From assembly GCA_029260735.1 (NCBI GenBank), contig JAJDCR010000157.1, forward strand, positions 62,001 through 126,000: 64,000 nucleotides of DNA, written 5' to 3'. The position numbers were made by a program, and so were the translations under genes. Of the stretch, positions 1 through 13,300 are shown one piece after another (the stretch's first letter is position 1; every line of letters begins with the position of its first letter). The notes below the pieces were generated by a model. It did no database searches. It was not told where the DNA came from and saw only the letters and a program-made list of their open reading frames with translations. Source of the DNA: Planctomycetota bacterium (lineage in GTDB: Bacteria > Planctomycetota > Uabimicrobiia > Uabimicrobiales > Uabimicrobiaceae).

Positions 1-109
1 TAGTTAAAGTTAAATAATTATATCACAATTTATATTCAAGTAACAAAAAAAATCTTAAATATACACACTTTAGGTTTTTTAGGTTTTTTTTCTAGATAAC
101 TTTTTTTTC
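1..109. other. AT-rich flank downstream of the serine hydrolase gene
   Basis: Left edge of the window, downstream of the last gene of the minus-strand operon. It is made of A- and T-runs. I see no convincing GC-rich hairpin, no ORF and no recognisable site. Confidence 0.5.
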
Positions 110-1348
110 TTACTCTTGAAGGGAAAACTCCAGATTTTTATAAACTAACTTTTCAAATTCTTGGTACGTATTTATACAGTGTAAGTCTTGAAAAGGGTGT
201 ATTTGCATTAAAAGAACGGCCGCAATTTTTTTGTGGGGATCTACCCAAAAGTAAGTGTTAGAGTAACCACACCAACTATAGCTACCTGGTGAACGAAGGT
301 TATCTTTTTTTTCATCAGCTACTTTGATTTGAAACCCTAGGCCAAATTTATCTTTTCCTGCTCTCATAGGAAAAGGATATACTTTTTTTGTCCTACTCTG
401 TTTTTCGATCACTAATTTCCCAATTTGATTTTGGGTCATTAACTCAACCGATTTTTTTTCTAGTATTTTTTTTTCATGGAAACTTCCTTGGCCGAGAAGC
501 ATTTGTAAAAAAGTAACATAGTCCTTTGCCGTAGAATGTAGCCCACCATCTCCTGTGGCAACTTTTTCTTTTTTTGCTCTCATATTTTGGCGCTCCACTA
601 ATTTACCTCGTTTTCTCTGATGGTGAGTGATGAGGCGATTGTATTTTTCTTTAGGAATGACGTAGAAAGTATCTTTCATTCCTAAAGGGGAGAATATTTC
701 TCTTTTATAAAAATTGGGAAGAGTATCATCCGTTACTTTTTCAATAAGATCTCCTAAAACCTTTGTACTTACTCCATAGGTCCATTTATCTCCCGGTTCA
801 TGAACTAAGGGTAAATCTTCAAAAGGTTTTCCCAGTTTTTGGCTGAGATATTTTACTTTGTAATTGGAAAAGGAGTATCCTAGTCCAGATGTGTGGGCAA
901 GTAGATGGCGGAGGGTCATTTCTTTTTGAGCTATCGTACTGACATAGCTTAGATCCTTGTTTAAATTTCTAATTACTTTTTTTTCTTTAAAAGAGGGAAT
1001 ATATTTAGAGACATGGTCGTCTAGTTTAAATTTTCCCGATTGACAAAGTATCATAACGGCTACGGAAGTAATTGGTTTTGTCATAGAGGCTAGAGCAAAT
1101 ATGGCATCCTTGGGCATGGGAATATTTTGAGCTACGTTTAATTTTCCAAATGCTTGGTGATACAATATTTCATTCTCATTAGCGACAATAGCCACTAAGC
1201 CTGGTATTTTTATTTGAGTAGCTTTCTCAAATAGTTGAGTAATTTTTGTTTGGCCATGGAGAGAAAGTTTGGGCGAGCAATATTCTTCTTTTTTTACTTC
1301 ACAACTACAAAAAAGCAGAGTAGCTATGGTTAGCAATAAGTACCTCAT
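110..1348 (-). CDS. Serine hydrolase of the class C beta-lactamase / penicillin-binding fold, probable lipoprotein
   Basis: 412 residues. The N-terminus is a short hydrophobic signal ending in LLFCSC, so Cys16 could be lipidated. This points to an envelope location, though the lipobox is imperfect. The nucleophile motif SxxK is SMTK (Ser88-Lys91). A Tyr-Gly-Val stretch follows at about residue 205 where the family usually has Tyr-x-Asn, and a GGLHSTAKDY segment is typical of the family. Family members hydrolyse or transesterify esters and amides (EstB, LovD-like, DD-peptidase-like), so acyl transfer, prodrug cleavage or self-protection are all possible. A strong ribosome site (AGGAAAGG) precedes the ATG. 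The gene starts 21 bp after the stop of PKS A, so it is probably the last cistron of the operon. Substrate unknown; the fold assignment is secure. Confidence 0.85.
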   Translation of the reverse strand: MRYLLLTIATLLFCSCEVKKEEYCSPKLSLHGQTKITQLFEKATQIKIPGLVAIVANENEILYHQAFGKLNVAQNIPMPKDAIFALASMTKPITSVAVMILCQSGKFKLDDHVSKYIPSFKEKKVIRNLNKDLSYVSTIAQKEMTLRHLLAHTSGLGYSFSNYKVKYLSQKLGKPFEDLPLVHEPGDKWTYGVSTKVLGDLIEKVTDDTLPNFYKREIFSPLGMKDTFYVIPKEKYNRLITHHQRKRGKLVERQNMRAKKEKVATGDGGLHSTAKDYVTFLQMLLGQGSFHEKKILEKKSVELMTQNQIGKLVIEKQSRTKKVYPFPMRAGKDKFGLGFQIKVADEKKDNLRSPGSYSWCGYSNTYFWVDPHKKIAAVLLMQIHPFQDLHCINTYQEFEKLVYKNLEFSLQE

Positions 1349-1369
1349 AAGAACCTTTCCTGATCAAAT

Positions 1370-4330
1370 TTAATCTCGTAAACATGCTTCTATAGTTTTT
1401 GCTAAAACTTCTCCATGCTCAGTGATACAAGTTAAGTGATCTCCTGGAATTCTTTTTGTTATAAGAATTGGAGAAAGATTTTGCCAATTTTTTTGCTCTA
1501 GTATATGCTTTTCTGAATCAGAAAAAATCAATGCTAAGGGAGACTGGATAGGCTTGGGAAAATAGCTTGCGATAATTCTGCCGTAAATATGTGTTAGGTA
1601 AACTTGACGTTCATGGAAGTTGAGGTCAGACTTCTTTTCCAAATGCAAAAAGTGCTGCGCTCTTCTTATACTTATAGCACTATTTTCTTGATTTAGCTTT
1701 AAGCCCAAAGAATAGTAGATATTTTGTTTTTCAAGTTCACTTAAGCCTCGGATATAAGAGTAGATAGAAACTAAATGGTAGAGCCATTTTGGTTTATCCA
1801 CCATCGGCAGATCCACTAAAACGACTTGAGCGACGGTGCTGTTTTTTTCTAAGATTCGGGCAACCTCAAAGGCCACACTTGCTCCGTTGCAAAATCCTCC
1901 TACATAGTAAGGGCCTTCTTCTTGAATTTCCTGAAGAGCAGAAACATAGTTTTGCGCCATCTCGGAGATTGTATATGGTGCTTTCATGTCGCCTAAGAAA
2001 CTATGGGGGGGAATGGAGTAAAGTCCTATCGAATGTGAAAGATATTTTCGCATTTTATAGCAATAGTAACCACAACCATTGAAGTCTCCATTGAAAAAAA
2101 AGAATTTTTTCTCTCCTTCTGGTTTGATAAGGACAAAAGGGGATGATTGTTTTTTTTCGTTTTGCTTTGTTATTTCATAGGCCAACTCTTCAATGGTGGG
2201 ATTAGCTAGCATGGTCGACAAAGGAATGAGAATAGAGTAGTTCCTTTTAATTTCTTCTTGTAGTTGAACGAGTAAGAGAGAGTGCCCTCCTAAATCAAAA
2301 AAACTATCTTTAAAACTAACCTTGCTTAGGCCTAAGATTCTTTGGTAAATATCTTGTAGAAGCACTTCAAGAGGATTTAGGGCACTCCTGTCTCTTATGA
2401 TTCTAGGGAGATGATCGATTTTGATTTTTTTCAAAGCTTCTTTGTTTACTTGGCCTTGTGAGATGGGAAGAGCGTTTAAAGGTATCATTTTTAAAGGAAT
2501 GATCCATGAAGGATCACCAGATTTTACAAAATCCAGAAGAGAGCTGAAATTTAGTTGCTGAAAATTTTCTTGGAGTACAAGAAAAAGAACCAACTCTTTT
2601 TCTTCATGAATATTTCCCTTGGGTAGCACCGCACAGTTTTTGATCAGAGGATGCTCTCGTAATCTCTCCTCAATTTTTGCCATATCAATGAGAACTTCTT
2701 GGTAGACAACATGGTCTTCAGTTCGCCCACAAAGCTCAATAGAGCCTGTTATTCCATAGCGCCCCAGTTCTTTTAACTGATAAGCAGAGTATTCTTTGTT
2801 ATCTAAGGTAACCCAAAAAGATTCCTCTTCTCTTTCAAATAGAAAACTCAAATCCTCTTCACTTAAAAAGTAGAGGGAAGCTAGTTCTTCCCAACCTGCT
2901 AGTTCTTTCCCTTGCCAGAGAAAAAAATCCCCTCTTTCTTTGACATCCTCAGGAATTTTGTTTTTATCTATTTCAGGAGCTCTAGATAGATCTTTGATCT
3001 GAGAAAAATCTTTTCCCAAAATCTGCTGGAAGTTTTTCGTCAAGAGAGAGTAATCCGATATTTCTTTCTCGGGGGTTTGAATTACTTGCTCTAAGAGATA
3101 AATCCACTGTTCTTGAAGTTCGAGGATTCCTTGTTGGGAAAAAAGATTCGAATGAAAGAAAAAATGAAATTCTATCGTTTCTTTTTTGTTGCTTACATGG
3201 AGAGCTATATCATGGAAAAAATATAAGTTGGATAAAGAATTCTTTCTTGTATCTTCAATTGTATTCTCAAGAGAGGGAGAATAATCAAAGTCCATTCTAA
3301 AAAAAGCTTGGAAAATACTTGAGCGTGTTGAGAAACGTTGAATATCTTTGCCTAAAATCATCTTGGCTAAAGGAAAAGATCTATGCTTTTCCCCTTCTTG
3401 GACAAGTTCTTTGAGTTGCAAAACGAATTGAGAAAAGGAAATCTTTTCTTCCCACCTACTTCGAATCGGCAAAATATTCTCTAGAGGGCCCACCGATATT
3501 TTTTCTTCTTTTCTTCGCTCTAAACTTGTTCCAACTACTATGTCTTTTTGTTTGCTATAACGATAGAGCAATACTTTAAATACGCTTAAAAGAATAATAG
3601 AGAGGGAAACTTGTTCTTTTTTAGCCAGTTCTTTCAAAGAAAAGGTGAGGTCTTCTTTAATAGAAAAAATAGTGCTTTCTTCATTTCGCTGTTTTTGCTG
3701 ACCTTTCGGAGTTAGTTGTAGAACTGGACACTCTTTAAGTTGTTTTTTCCAATAGATTTGGTCTTGAGAATTTTTTTCTTCAGATATTTTTTTATGGTAA
3801 AGGAAAGGGATTTTTTTCTCTGGTAGAGAAAGGTTTTCTCCTCTCTCTAAAGAGTGGTAAGCCCTTGTTGCCTCAGAGAGAATAATTTTTAGAGAATAAC
3901 CATCTGCTACAATGGGATGAACAAATAGAAGAATTCTTTGCTTTTCTTCACTTAACTCTACCCAAACAACTCGAAGAGGAAGTTCTCTAGATAAAGCAAA
4001 GGGTTCTTTTTTCTTTTCGTCGATTATTTGGGCAAATGCTTTATCCCTGTTCTCTATACTCTCCCAGTTTTTTAAATCGATTCTTTCTATTTCCAAGGGA
4101 CAAGATTGATCTGCCTGCTCTAGCTCTCCATTTTGGAAGCGAAATTTTCTAGAGAGAATCGGATAGTAAAGAATAATATGGGAAAAAGCTTTTTCTAGTA
4201 CTGCTGGATTAGTCATTTCTATAACCGGACTCACGAGGTAGTTTATACAATAAGAGGCTTGGTGGCAATGTAAGAACCAAATGCGCTTTTGCTCCCAAGA
4301 TGTGGGCATAAATTTGTTTTCTTGGGGAGA
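1370..4330 (-). other. PKS A terminal module: C (HPxxxDG), A-domain remnant, PCP, Cys-type TE
   Basis: The C domain carries HPIVADG where HHxxxDG is expected, so the second, catalytic His is Pro. Only the C-terminal subdomain of an A domain follows (GRTEDHVVYQE, then PISQGQVNKEALKK). Motifs A1-A7 are missing, with only about 100 residues between the C domain and this remnant. The PCP is normal (DLGGHSLLL, Ser9238). The TE nucleophile elbow is GGFCNGAS, with Cys9368 instead of Ser, and a C-terminal GDH (His9519). Confidence 0.82.
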
Positions 4331-7300
4331 TGATAAAATACCTTTCTCTTCTCTCGCAACCTCCTTGAGAAAAGCAAAGGGACATTCTCTCATAAGATGA
4401 TCAACGAGATTTTTAATCGTGGGGTTCTCAATAAATATAGTGGGCATCAATGCTATATTATATTTTCTGTTCAGATCATCCCCAAAACTGGCAAGAGTCA
4501 TGGAGTCAAATCCATATTCGCTCCACTCAGCCTGTGGATCAATCTCGCCAAGCTTAAGTTTGAGCAAGCTACCCACATCTTCCACTAGAGTAAGAGTTAT
4601 TCTATTTTCTAGGTCCTCTGAAAAACTTTGCTGGCCCAGATTCTTGTTAGTATCGTTAGTATCGTGAGTATCTCCACTTTTCTCTTTCTCCAAAGACTGT
4701 TTTGTCTCTCTGGAGAAAGAAGGAACCCAGTATTTTTCTTCGAGAAAAGGGTAGGTCGGTAAGCTTATACGCTGAGGTTTAAAATGCCTGAAAAGAAGCC
4801 CTTTATTAACTTCATAACCTTGGCAATAAAGATCTGCCAAAGAAGCTAAAACTTCCTGATATTCTTTAGAGTTAGCGAGAAGAGTACTGCTTTTCTCTAA
4901 GAGCCCTTTTATCCATTTTTCTTTTTCCTTTTGAGGAGTAAACTCTCGAGAAATTTTTCCTTCAAAGGCTTGTGAAAGCTTTTCTTGATTCAAAACTTGT
5001 TCTAAAGTAGAAATGGCCATATTAAGATCATTCACCACTATAGCAATACGGTAATTCCAGTGGTGACGTCCGGTAAGTAAAGTATAGCTCAAGTGAAGTA
5101 GAGAGTGCTCCTCTGTAGATTGTGACTTTAGAAAGGCAAGCATCTGCTCTACTTGAGCACTTAGCCTCTCCTCTGTTTTAGCAGAAAAAACTAAAATATA
5201 GCTGGGGGGTTTTGTCTCTTCTAAGAGAGAGTTCTTTAGATACTCTTCGATTACAATGTGAGCATTAGTTCCGCTGTACCCAAAAGAGCTTACTGCTCCT
5301 CGGCGTTTTTCTTCGGGAGGCAAAACCCAATTTAAGCATTGAGTATTGATATAAAAAGGCGAACCCTCCAAAGAAATTTCTTCGTTTGTTTTTTCAAAAT
5401 GGATGGTCGGAGGAAGTTTCTTATGTTGGATGGCAAGAAGAAGTTTTATTACTCCTGCTACTCCTGCTGCTGCTCCTAAATGCCCGATATTGCTTTTCAC
5501 TGAACCAAGCGCACAGTAGTTTTCTTTTGAAGTAAAGTGTCGGAAAGACTCAATGAGAGCATCTAGCTCAATAGAATCTCCGAGCTTGGTTCCGACTCCT
5601 TGGGTTTCAACTAATTGAATCTTATCTGGGTTAATCGAAAACTTTTTGTAAACTTCTGTTTTAAGCTCTCTTTGAGATTGAAAGTTAGGAGCAGTGATTC
5701 CATTTGTTTTCCCATCTTGATTCACCCCCCAGCCTTTAATCACTCCATATATATGATCCCCCTCTTTTTGAGCATCCTCTAAACGCTTTAATAAAAGGAC
5801 TCCGACTCCTTCTCCTGGAACAAATCCATTGGCTTTTTCATCAAAAGTAAAGCAACGTCCCTCGGGAGATAAAACCCGCATTTGACTCATGGCAATATGT
5901 AAGCTTGGTCCTGGTATAACTAAAACCCCTCCCGCCAAAACCACATTACAATTTTCCAAAATTAAGCTATCGCAGGCATTAGCAATTGCAACCAGAGAAG
6001 AAGAACAAGCTGTATCAATGGACAAACAAGGTCCTTTTAAATTTAAGAAGTAGGAAACTTGACCTGCTAAAATAGAGCTATCTCCTCCGAGGACAGATTG
6101 AGAGTCCATGTTTTCAGGAGAGAAGCCTTGGAGATAGTCATTGGAAGAACAACCCGCAAAAACTCCACAAGAGTTCTCTGAAAAAGACAAGGGATCATAC
6201 CCTGAATCTTCTAGGCAAGACCAACAAGACTGCAAAAATAATCTTTGCTGGGGATCCATTACTTCCGCTTGTTTTCGAGAGATATTAAAAAAGAGCGGAT
6301 CAAATTGATCGGCCACTTCTAATACTCCCATCCATTTAGAGTAGGTCTTTCCAAGAGTTCCCACTTGAGGATCATAATACTCCTGTATAGGCCAACGAGT
6401 TTCTGGAACTTCAGAGATACAATCTTTTCCCTGGACGATGTTTTCCCAAAATAGCTCTAAGGTCTTTCCTTGGGGAAATTGTCCTGAGATTCCAATGATA
6501 GCAATTCCTCTAGATTTATTTTTATCAAATTCTTTCGCTTCCTGTGTATTTTCTGAGGTAAGTGGGAATTCCTTTTCTCGTGAAGAGGCTTCTTTGTGAA
6601 TTTTTTCATTCTCCTCTTTTTGTCCTCTTTCTTTTTGTCCTCTTTCTTTTTGCTCTAAGAGGAGAGTTAGGCAACTGTCAGTGCAATCGATCATGGTTTC
6701 ACTAGTATGACTCAGGACAACCTTTCCCATATGCTTTCCTTCTGAAACATACTCTAAAGCTTCTGCGACTTGCTCAAAGGGGTAAATTCGCGTAGTAATA
6801 GGAACGATTTTTTCAGACCCTAACCAATCTCCCATTAATTGAAGGGCTTTTTCTCCGCGAAAAATATTTCTAGTAGGATTTAGAGGATCGGCTTGGTACC
6901 AGTTTTGTCCCAAATTAATCACATGTATAGATTGATTTTCTAAGAGTTGAGATAAATCTAACTTCGAGCTCGTTTTTAAACCCTGTATGGCAATTTCTAA
7001 ATAGCGACCAGAGGGAGCTAAGCAGTTTAAGCCTCTTTGGATAGCTTCTCCAGAGAGCATATTGAGAACAACATCAACCCCACGGTTCTTTGTTAAGGCT
7101 TTGATTTCTTGATCAAACTCTGTTTTATAATTGAGAACGGAAGAAATTTCTAGTTTGCGAAGAAATTCTCTTTTTTCGGGCCGACTAGAAGTGCCGTAGC
7201 AAAAACAAGCTTTAAGATGGGCTAACTGAATAGCCATCAGACCACATCCTCCTGATGCGGTTTGAATTAAAACCTCTTCTCCTGCGCTCAACTTTCCTAA

Positions 7301-10300
7301 CTCAAAAGCATGGTGCACCGTCCAAAAAACGATGGGTAAACTACAAGCATCTTCAAAAGAAATCTTCTTGGGTTTCAAAATAACATTGCTTTCGGGAACA
7401 TTGACTTGAGTAGCGTGTCCTCCTAGTCCGGCTAAAGCAATGATCTCATCTCCCACTCGAAATTGAGAAACTTGATTTCCTACTTCACAAACAACCCCAG
7501 AAACTTCTGACCCGGGAACAAAAGGATAGGCAGGCATGTTAGGATACAAACCTTGGAGGCAAAGAATATCACCAAAGTTAAGAGCAGAAGCTTTCACTTC
7601 GATTTTTACTTCAAAAGCTTGGGGGGGAGAAACAGACAAGCTTTCTAAACGAAGTTCAGCCAATGTTTGGACTCGGGTAATGATTAACCCATATTGGTCC
7701 GGCTTTGTTCTTTTCTTTGCCCATACTTCTTTTTCAGGAAGAGGAGATAAAGTCAGCTCAGAGAGGGTTTCTTTTTGCTCTTCTGGTTTTTCTCTCTCTT
7801 CTGTTTCTTTTGCCATACTAGATGCTTGAGGAGAATTTTGTAGTTCATTTTTCAAAAAAGCAGTGAACTCTGTCATGTTCGGATAGTCGTAGATTCTTTT
7901 TGTGGAAAGAGATAGTTTATATTGGGTATTGATCTTACGAATCCAAGTCACAGCCAAAATCGAATCTAAACCAAGCTCGGAAAAGGCAATTTCATCATCA
8001 ATTTCTTGGGGATCAAGTTTGAGTTCTTTCGATAAAAAAGCTTTAATCGTTTTTTTTACTTCTCCTAGAGTTACCTCAGTTCTAAAGTTTTCTTTCTGTT
8101 CTAATTTTTCTGTGGCAGGGTCTTTTATGATTAAAGGAGACTTGCTCGCTCCAGGTTTCACCGCGATAATTCCTACGTGCTCTTTACCTTCGCCAGAGAG
8201 CCCAAAAAAACCGTGATCTTCTACCTCAAACCCTACAGCTAAACACTCTCTCGATAAAATTTCGGGGTCGAGAGGATTGATAATGGGAGGTGCTCCTTCT
8301 ATTTCTTTAGAGTCAAAATATTGGCTTACATTCTCTATATAGCCCGGCCACAAATCTCCCGCTGCTTTGCGAGCTTCGTATTTGGAAGACTCTCCTTTCC
8401 AATATCCAAAATAGGGAGTGTCTGTCACTAAAAATAACTTTCCTCCTGGTTGCAACCAGAAGTACATCTTTTGAATGGTTTCTTGAACTTCTTTTGGTTT
8501 GAGAAAGTGAATCACTCGGCTTGCATGGATAGCAGAAAAACGCTCTTTTGTAAAATTAATATGGGGGAGCAAACCTTGTTGGGTGCGCAGATAAGGCTGA
8601 GCTTGATCGTTGACACGACTTTCCAGTATATTTAGATGCTCTTGCTCCATATCTACAGCCAAGACGCGAGCTTTTTTCTCTAAGGCAGCAATAGTAGCAA
8701 CTCCATAGGCACAGCCTAAGTCGAGGACTTCTCCTTGGCATTGTCCGGCATAGTCAACAAACTCTTTTGAGTAGGGAATTAACTCTTCGACCATGACACC
8801 TGTTCTGTTGAGGGTTGGAACAAGACCTTTTGTTTCTAAAGAAATCGCTGATTTTAAATCCTCTAAAGGATCGTTCTCTCTTAAAATAGAAAGAGAAATA
8901 GAAAGAGGGACAGAAGTCAGAGAGGAAGAGTTTTCTTTTACGAGTTCCTTTTCCGGTGAGACTTTCGAAAAAGAAAGCGGAGAAAAAGAAAGCGGGGAAA
9001 GAGAAATTTTTGGTTTTATATAGCTCTCTTTTATAGAGCTTACCGAAGAAGGAAAAAAACCTATCTTTTGCTCTTTTAGGTTTGAAAACCAATATCTTTT
9101 TTTGGCAAAAGGATAGAGAGATAGATTTATGCGTAGGGGTTTTCTTTTTGGATAGATTTTTTTCGATTCTAAGACTAATTCTTTTATTTGATTCTCAAGG
9201 AGAAAGTATTCTTTCCTTTCTCCTTGAGCAGTCAATTTTTCTTCGTATGAATCATGGATATTTTGATGAAGCAAAGGATGAATCGGGGAAGAAAAATTCG
9301 ATTTCAAAGCAGGTTCGGAAAACGAACATCTTTTTTGAAGAAAAGGGTAGGTCGGTAAATTTAGACGTGTGGGTTTTTCTTTTCCATAGAGCATACTCCA
9401 ATCAAAGTTCCAGCCATTTACCCACAGCTCTGCTATATTAACTAACTGATGGTCTTTTATAAGACCCTCAATAAATCTTTTTCCCCCTTCTGTTTCCCCA
9501 ACTCTCAGTCCTTGCTTTTCCTGGGTAACTCCTTTAAAGACAGCGGGAGAAGATTTTCCTTCTATGGCGAGCTGTAGGTCTTGTAGCAATTGCTCTTTCT
9601 CATAGACAACAATAGCAATGCAATGCTGCATTTTCTCTCTTCCCACTTGCAAAGTATAGAGTAAGCGAGCAAGATCAATGTTTTCTCTGTTTTCAAGATA
9701 ACTTCGCAAACTTTCCAAGTAACGAGTGAGCTGGGCTTCTGTTTTGGTCGAGAGAACAAATAGGCCTCCCTTTTTGAGATTTTGATTTTTTTCCTCTTGA
9801 TTTAGAAGAGAACCATTACAATACTCTTCTAAAATGACGTGAGCATTGGTTCCACTACGTCCAAAGGAACTCACAGCACCTAGCCGTTTTTCTCCCTCAG
9901 GGCACTCCCATAGTTTACGAGTCTTGTTTACATAAAAGGGACTGTCTTCCCACAAGATATAATCGTTTTCTTCTTCGCAGTGTAAACTTGCTGGAATTGT
10001 CTTGTATTTCATAGCATAGAGCATATTAACCACATTGACCAAACCGGAGGCTGCAAGGGTATGTCCGAGGTTTGGTTTATTGCTAGTTAGGGCACAGTAA
10101 GGTTGCTTCTGGGTTTTTTCTGGGAAAACATCTCTTAAGGCGTTGATTTCCACAGGGTCTCCTAATTTTGTTCCCGTTCCATGCGTTACAATATAGCCTA
10201 ATTTTTCAATATTAACGTTCCATCTTTGATAGGTTTCTCTAATAAGAGTAGCTTGTGCTTCTCCACTGGGGGCCGTTACTCCATTTGTTTTCCCATCAAA

Positions 10301-13300
10301 ATTAATCCCGCTTCCCTTTATCGTTGCGTAGATACAATCTCCTGCCCCTTGAGCATCTTTTAGCCTCTTAAGAACGAGCACGACAACGGATTCTCCGCAA
10401 ACAATTCCTTGGGCATTTTTGGAAAAAGTGCGGCATTTTCCATCTTTAGAAAGCATCCCTGCCTGGCTCATCATAACGTAACTATTTGGGCTAGGCAGTA
10501 GGGCAATTCCTCCGACTAAACCGATATTACTTTCTTCTGACTGTAAACTCATACATGCCTGATGAAACGCTACTAAGCCGGAAGAACAGGCTGTATTAAT
10601 CGCTAGAGTAGGGCCTCTAAAATTCAGAAAATAGGAAAGCCGTGAGGATATCATAGCCCCCCCACTGCTTGTTAATCCTAGTCCTATGAGTTTACGAGTT
10701 CCTCTTTGCGCTTCTTCTCGTAGCCTGGGATACTCACTTTCTTCCATTCCTAGAAAGACACCGACCTTTTCTTTGCTCAGAGCTTTAGGATTGAGTCCTG
10801 CATCTTCTAAAGCATGATAAGCTTCCATTAAAAACAAACGTTCTTCGGGTGTCATATATTCTGCTTCTAAGGAAGAAACTTCAAAGAACAAGGGATCAAA
10901 GTTGTCTATCTGAGAAATCATCCCCGCCCATTTAGAGTATGACTTTGTCGGGTTTTGAGCCTTGGGATCATAGTAATCCTCGACTCTTCCCCAACGAGAA
11001 TCAGGAACTTCTTTAACGGCCGTTTTCTCTGTAACTAAAAGCTCCCAAAGTTCTTCCACCGTTTCTGCCCCTGGAAAGCGACCACTAACTCCAACTACAG
11101 CAATTTCAAGAGATTCTTGTCTTTTTGATAGCTTTATTCTCTCTTTTTCTCTCTCTTTTTCTCCTGTTTTTTTCCTAGAAGAAACAAGAGGGAAAGAGCT
11201 TGTTTCTTTTGTAGGAGCTTCATAGAGCTCTCTTAGTTTCTGAGGATATGTGTTTTCTAAATGCTCAGACAATTGGGAGAGAGTTGTATAGGTAAAAAAT
11301 ATCGAGGGGGTTAAGTGAATTCTATAAACTTCACTCAGTTTTCGAGAAAATTCTGCTAAAGTAATGGAATCAAAGCCAAACTGAGCTAAGTTGACATCTT
11401 CGTCGAGTTCTCTCGCGGGAATTTTTAGTAAACCTTCTGCAATAGCTTTTAATTCTTGGCTAACTGAATCCCGAGTGCTCACTCCTATTAAATCTGCTCT
11501 CCAAAGCGATTGTGAAGAAAACTTTTCTTGCTTTGGAAGAAGAACTTTTTCTCTTTCCCATTGTGGTTGATATTTTCTTTCTAAAAAATCTTCAATCCTA
11601 TCGACTTCTCCTTTTATGACCAAGGTTGGGGAGTATCCATTTCTCATAATCGTTTCAAAAGCCGCTATTCCTTCTTTGGGGTCTAGCCAAGACTGCCCAC
11701 TGCTCCTGAGGTATAGCTCTGTAGCTGATTCATTTCTGATTATCATAGACCCATCTTTCCACAAAGGCCAGTTAATGACTATGTTTTGGGGTCCTTTTAC
11801 TTTCTCTGAGGTCTGGCTTAGGGCCATTTGATATCGTTTCCCTACGGCGTAAGAACAGGCCCCAAAATCGCCTAATATTGCGGACGAAGAGGAAAAATAA
11901 CAAATCCAATTGCACTCCTTAAAGGCAGTTTTTATGGAATTACTGCCATCTATCTGAACAGATAAGACACTTTCAAATTCGAGCCAACTTGTCTCGGTAA
12001 TGAGTTCTTTTCTCTCTACTCCCGCGGCATGAATGACACCGTTTACTTTAGATTTACGAGAATTCATTTTCTGAGCGAGCAGCCCTAGCTCTTTTTCATC
12101 TGCCAGATCTATTTCTTCATAACATGCTGAGCTCGCTCCTGCTTTTCTTAATTTTTTCAAAGTTTCTTCATATCTGTCGCTTATTTTTGAACGCCCTAGT
12201 AAAATAAGATGAGCGCTATATGTCTCTGCTAAGTGCATAGCAAATAACTGACCTAAACCTCCCATACCTCCGGCAATGATATAGGTACCTTCCTTCTGGA
12301 GAAGAGATTTCTCTATGGATACTTCTTGGGCAGACTTTTGAGTTAATTTTTGCCAGGATAATCTGAGCTCTTTTTCTTTTTGGTAGCGGTATACTCCTAA
12401 TCTACCGATACACTTCTCAATGTCTTTAGCCTTAGAAACGTCGTAGAGAATAGTTATTTTGAGATGGGGTATGGCAGATCTGAGAGAACGCTCATAGCCA
12501 ATCCATGATTGATCATAGGCAGAGGGAGAGCTTCCCACTAAAATCAGCTGCTCTATTTTGTGATGAAAGCGAACTAGTAAACGAAAGATATCTTTAATGC
12601 TGGTCTGTTTTCTGTCGGAATCTGGACGATATATGACTATTGTTCTGGCGTTTTTCTCTTTTTCTTCATTAATCTCTTTCTCGTCGCCTACTTGCTCTAC
12701 ATACTGCCACTTTTTCCCTTGTTTGCGAATAAGTTCTTCCAGATTTTTTTGGACTTCATCTTTTACTCCAATATAGGTAATGTAGCTAAAGTCTAAGATG
12801 GACGGTTCACTTTTTGATGTTTCTTTCCAACACTCTTGGTACATGTTGAGAGTGGGGTTCAAGAGTTCCTTTGCTCCAGAAGCTTTCCACTCTCTTTTTA
12901 AGGTAGCTTCCGAAAACCAACATTTTGTCCGTAAAAAAGGATAGGTAGGCAAGCTGACACGTTTTGGTTTGCTGGGATCACTCTCAAAAGAGGATTTTTT
13001 CTTGATAGACCTAGAAATAAATTGCTGTGCTAAAGCAAAAGTATTTTCTTTCAGCATGGGGTGAGACAAGGAAAAATTTCCGTTTATTTTTGAAGCAAGC
13101 AATTTTTTGGCTAGAGGAGAGATCCAGTATTGTCCCGAGGAAAAGGGATAGGTCGGTAAGCTTAAACGTCGAGGAGAAGAAAATAATAAATTCCCCTTGA
13201 TTTCGTAACCTTGGCAGTACAAACCAGCTAAAGAATGCAATGCTTTATTGTACTCCCGATAAGAACCCATGAGCGATTTGCTTTTACTGAGCAGTTTAAC

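Noticed and set aside
8754..9441. Overlapping ORFs of 76-119 residues on both strands near 8.8-9.4 kb
   Set aside because: They fall in the low-complexity linker of PKS A module 5; the real frame is the PKS.
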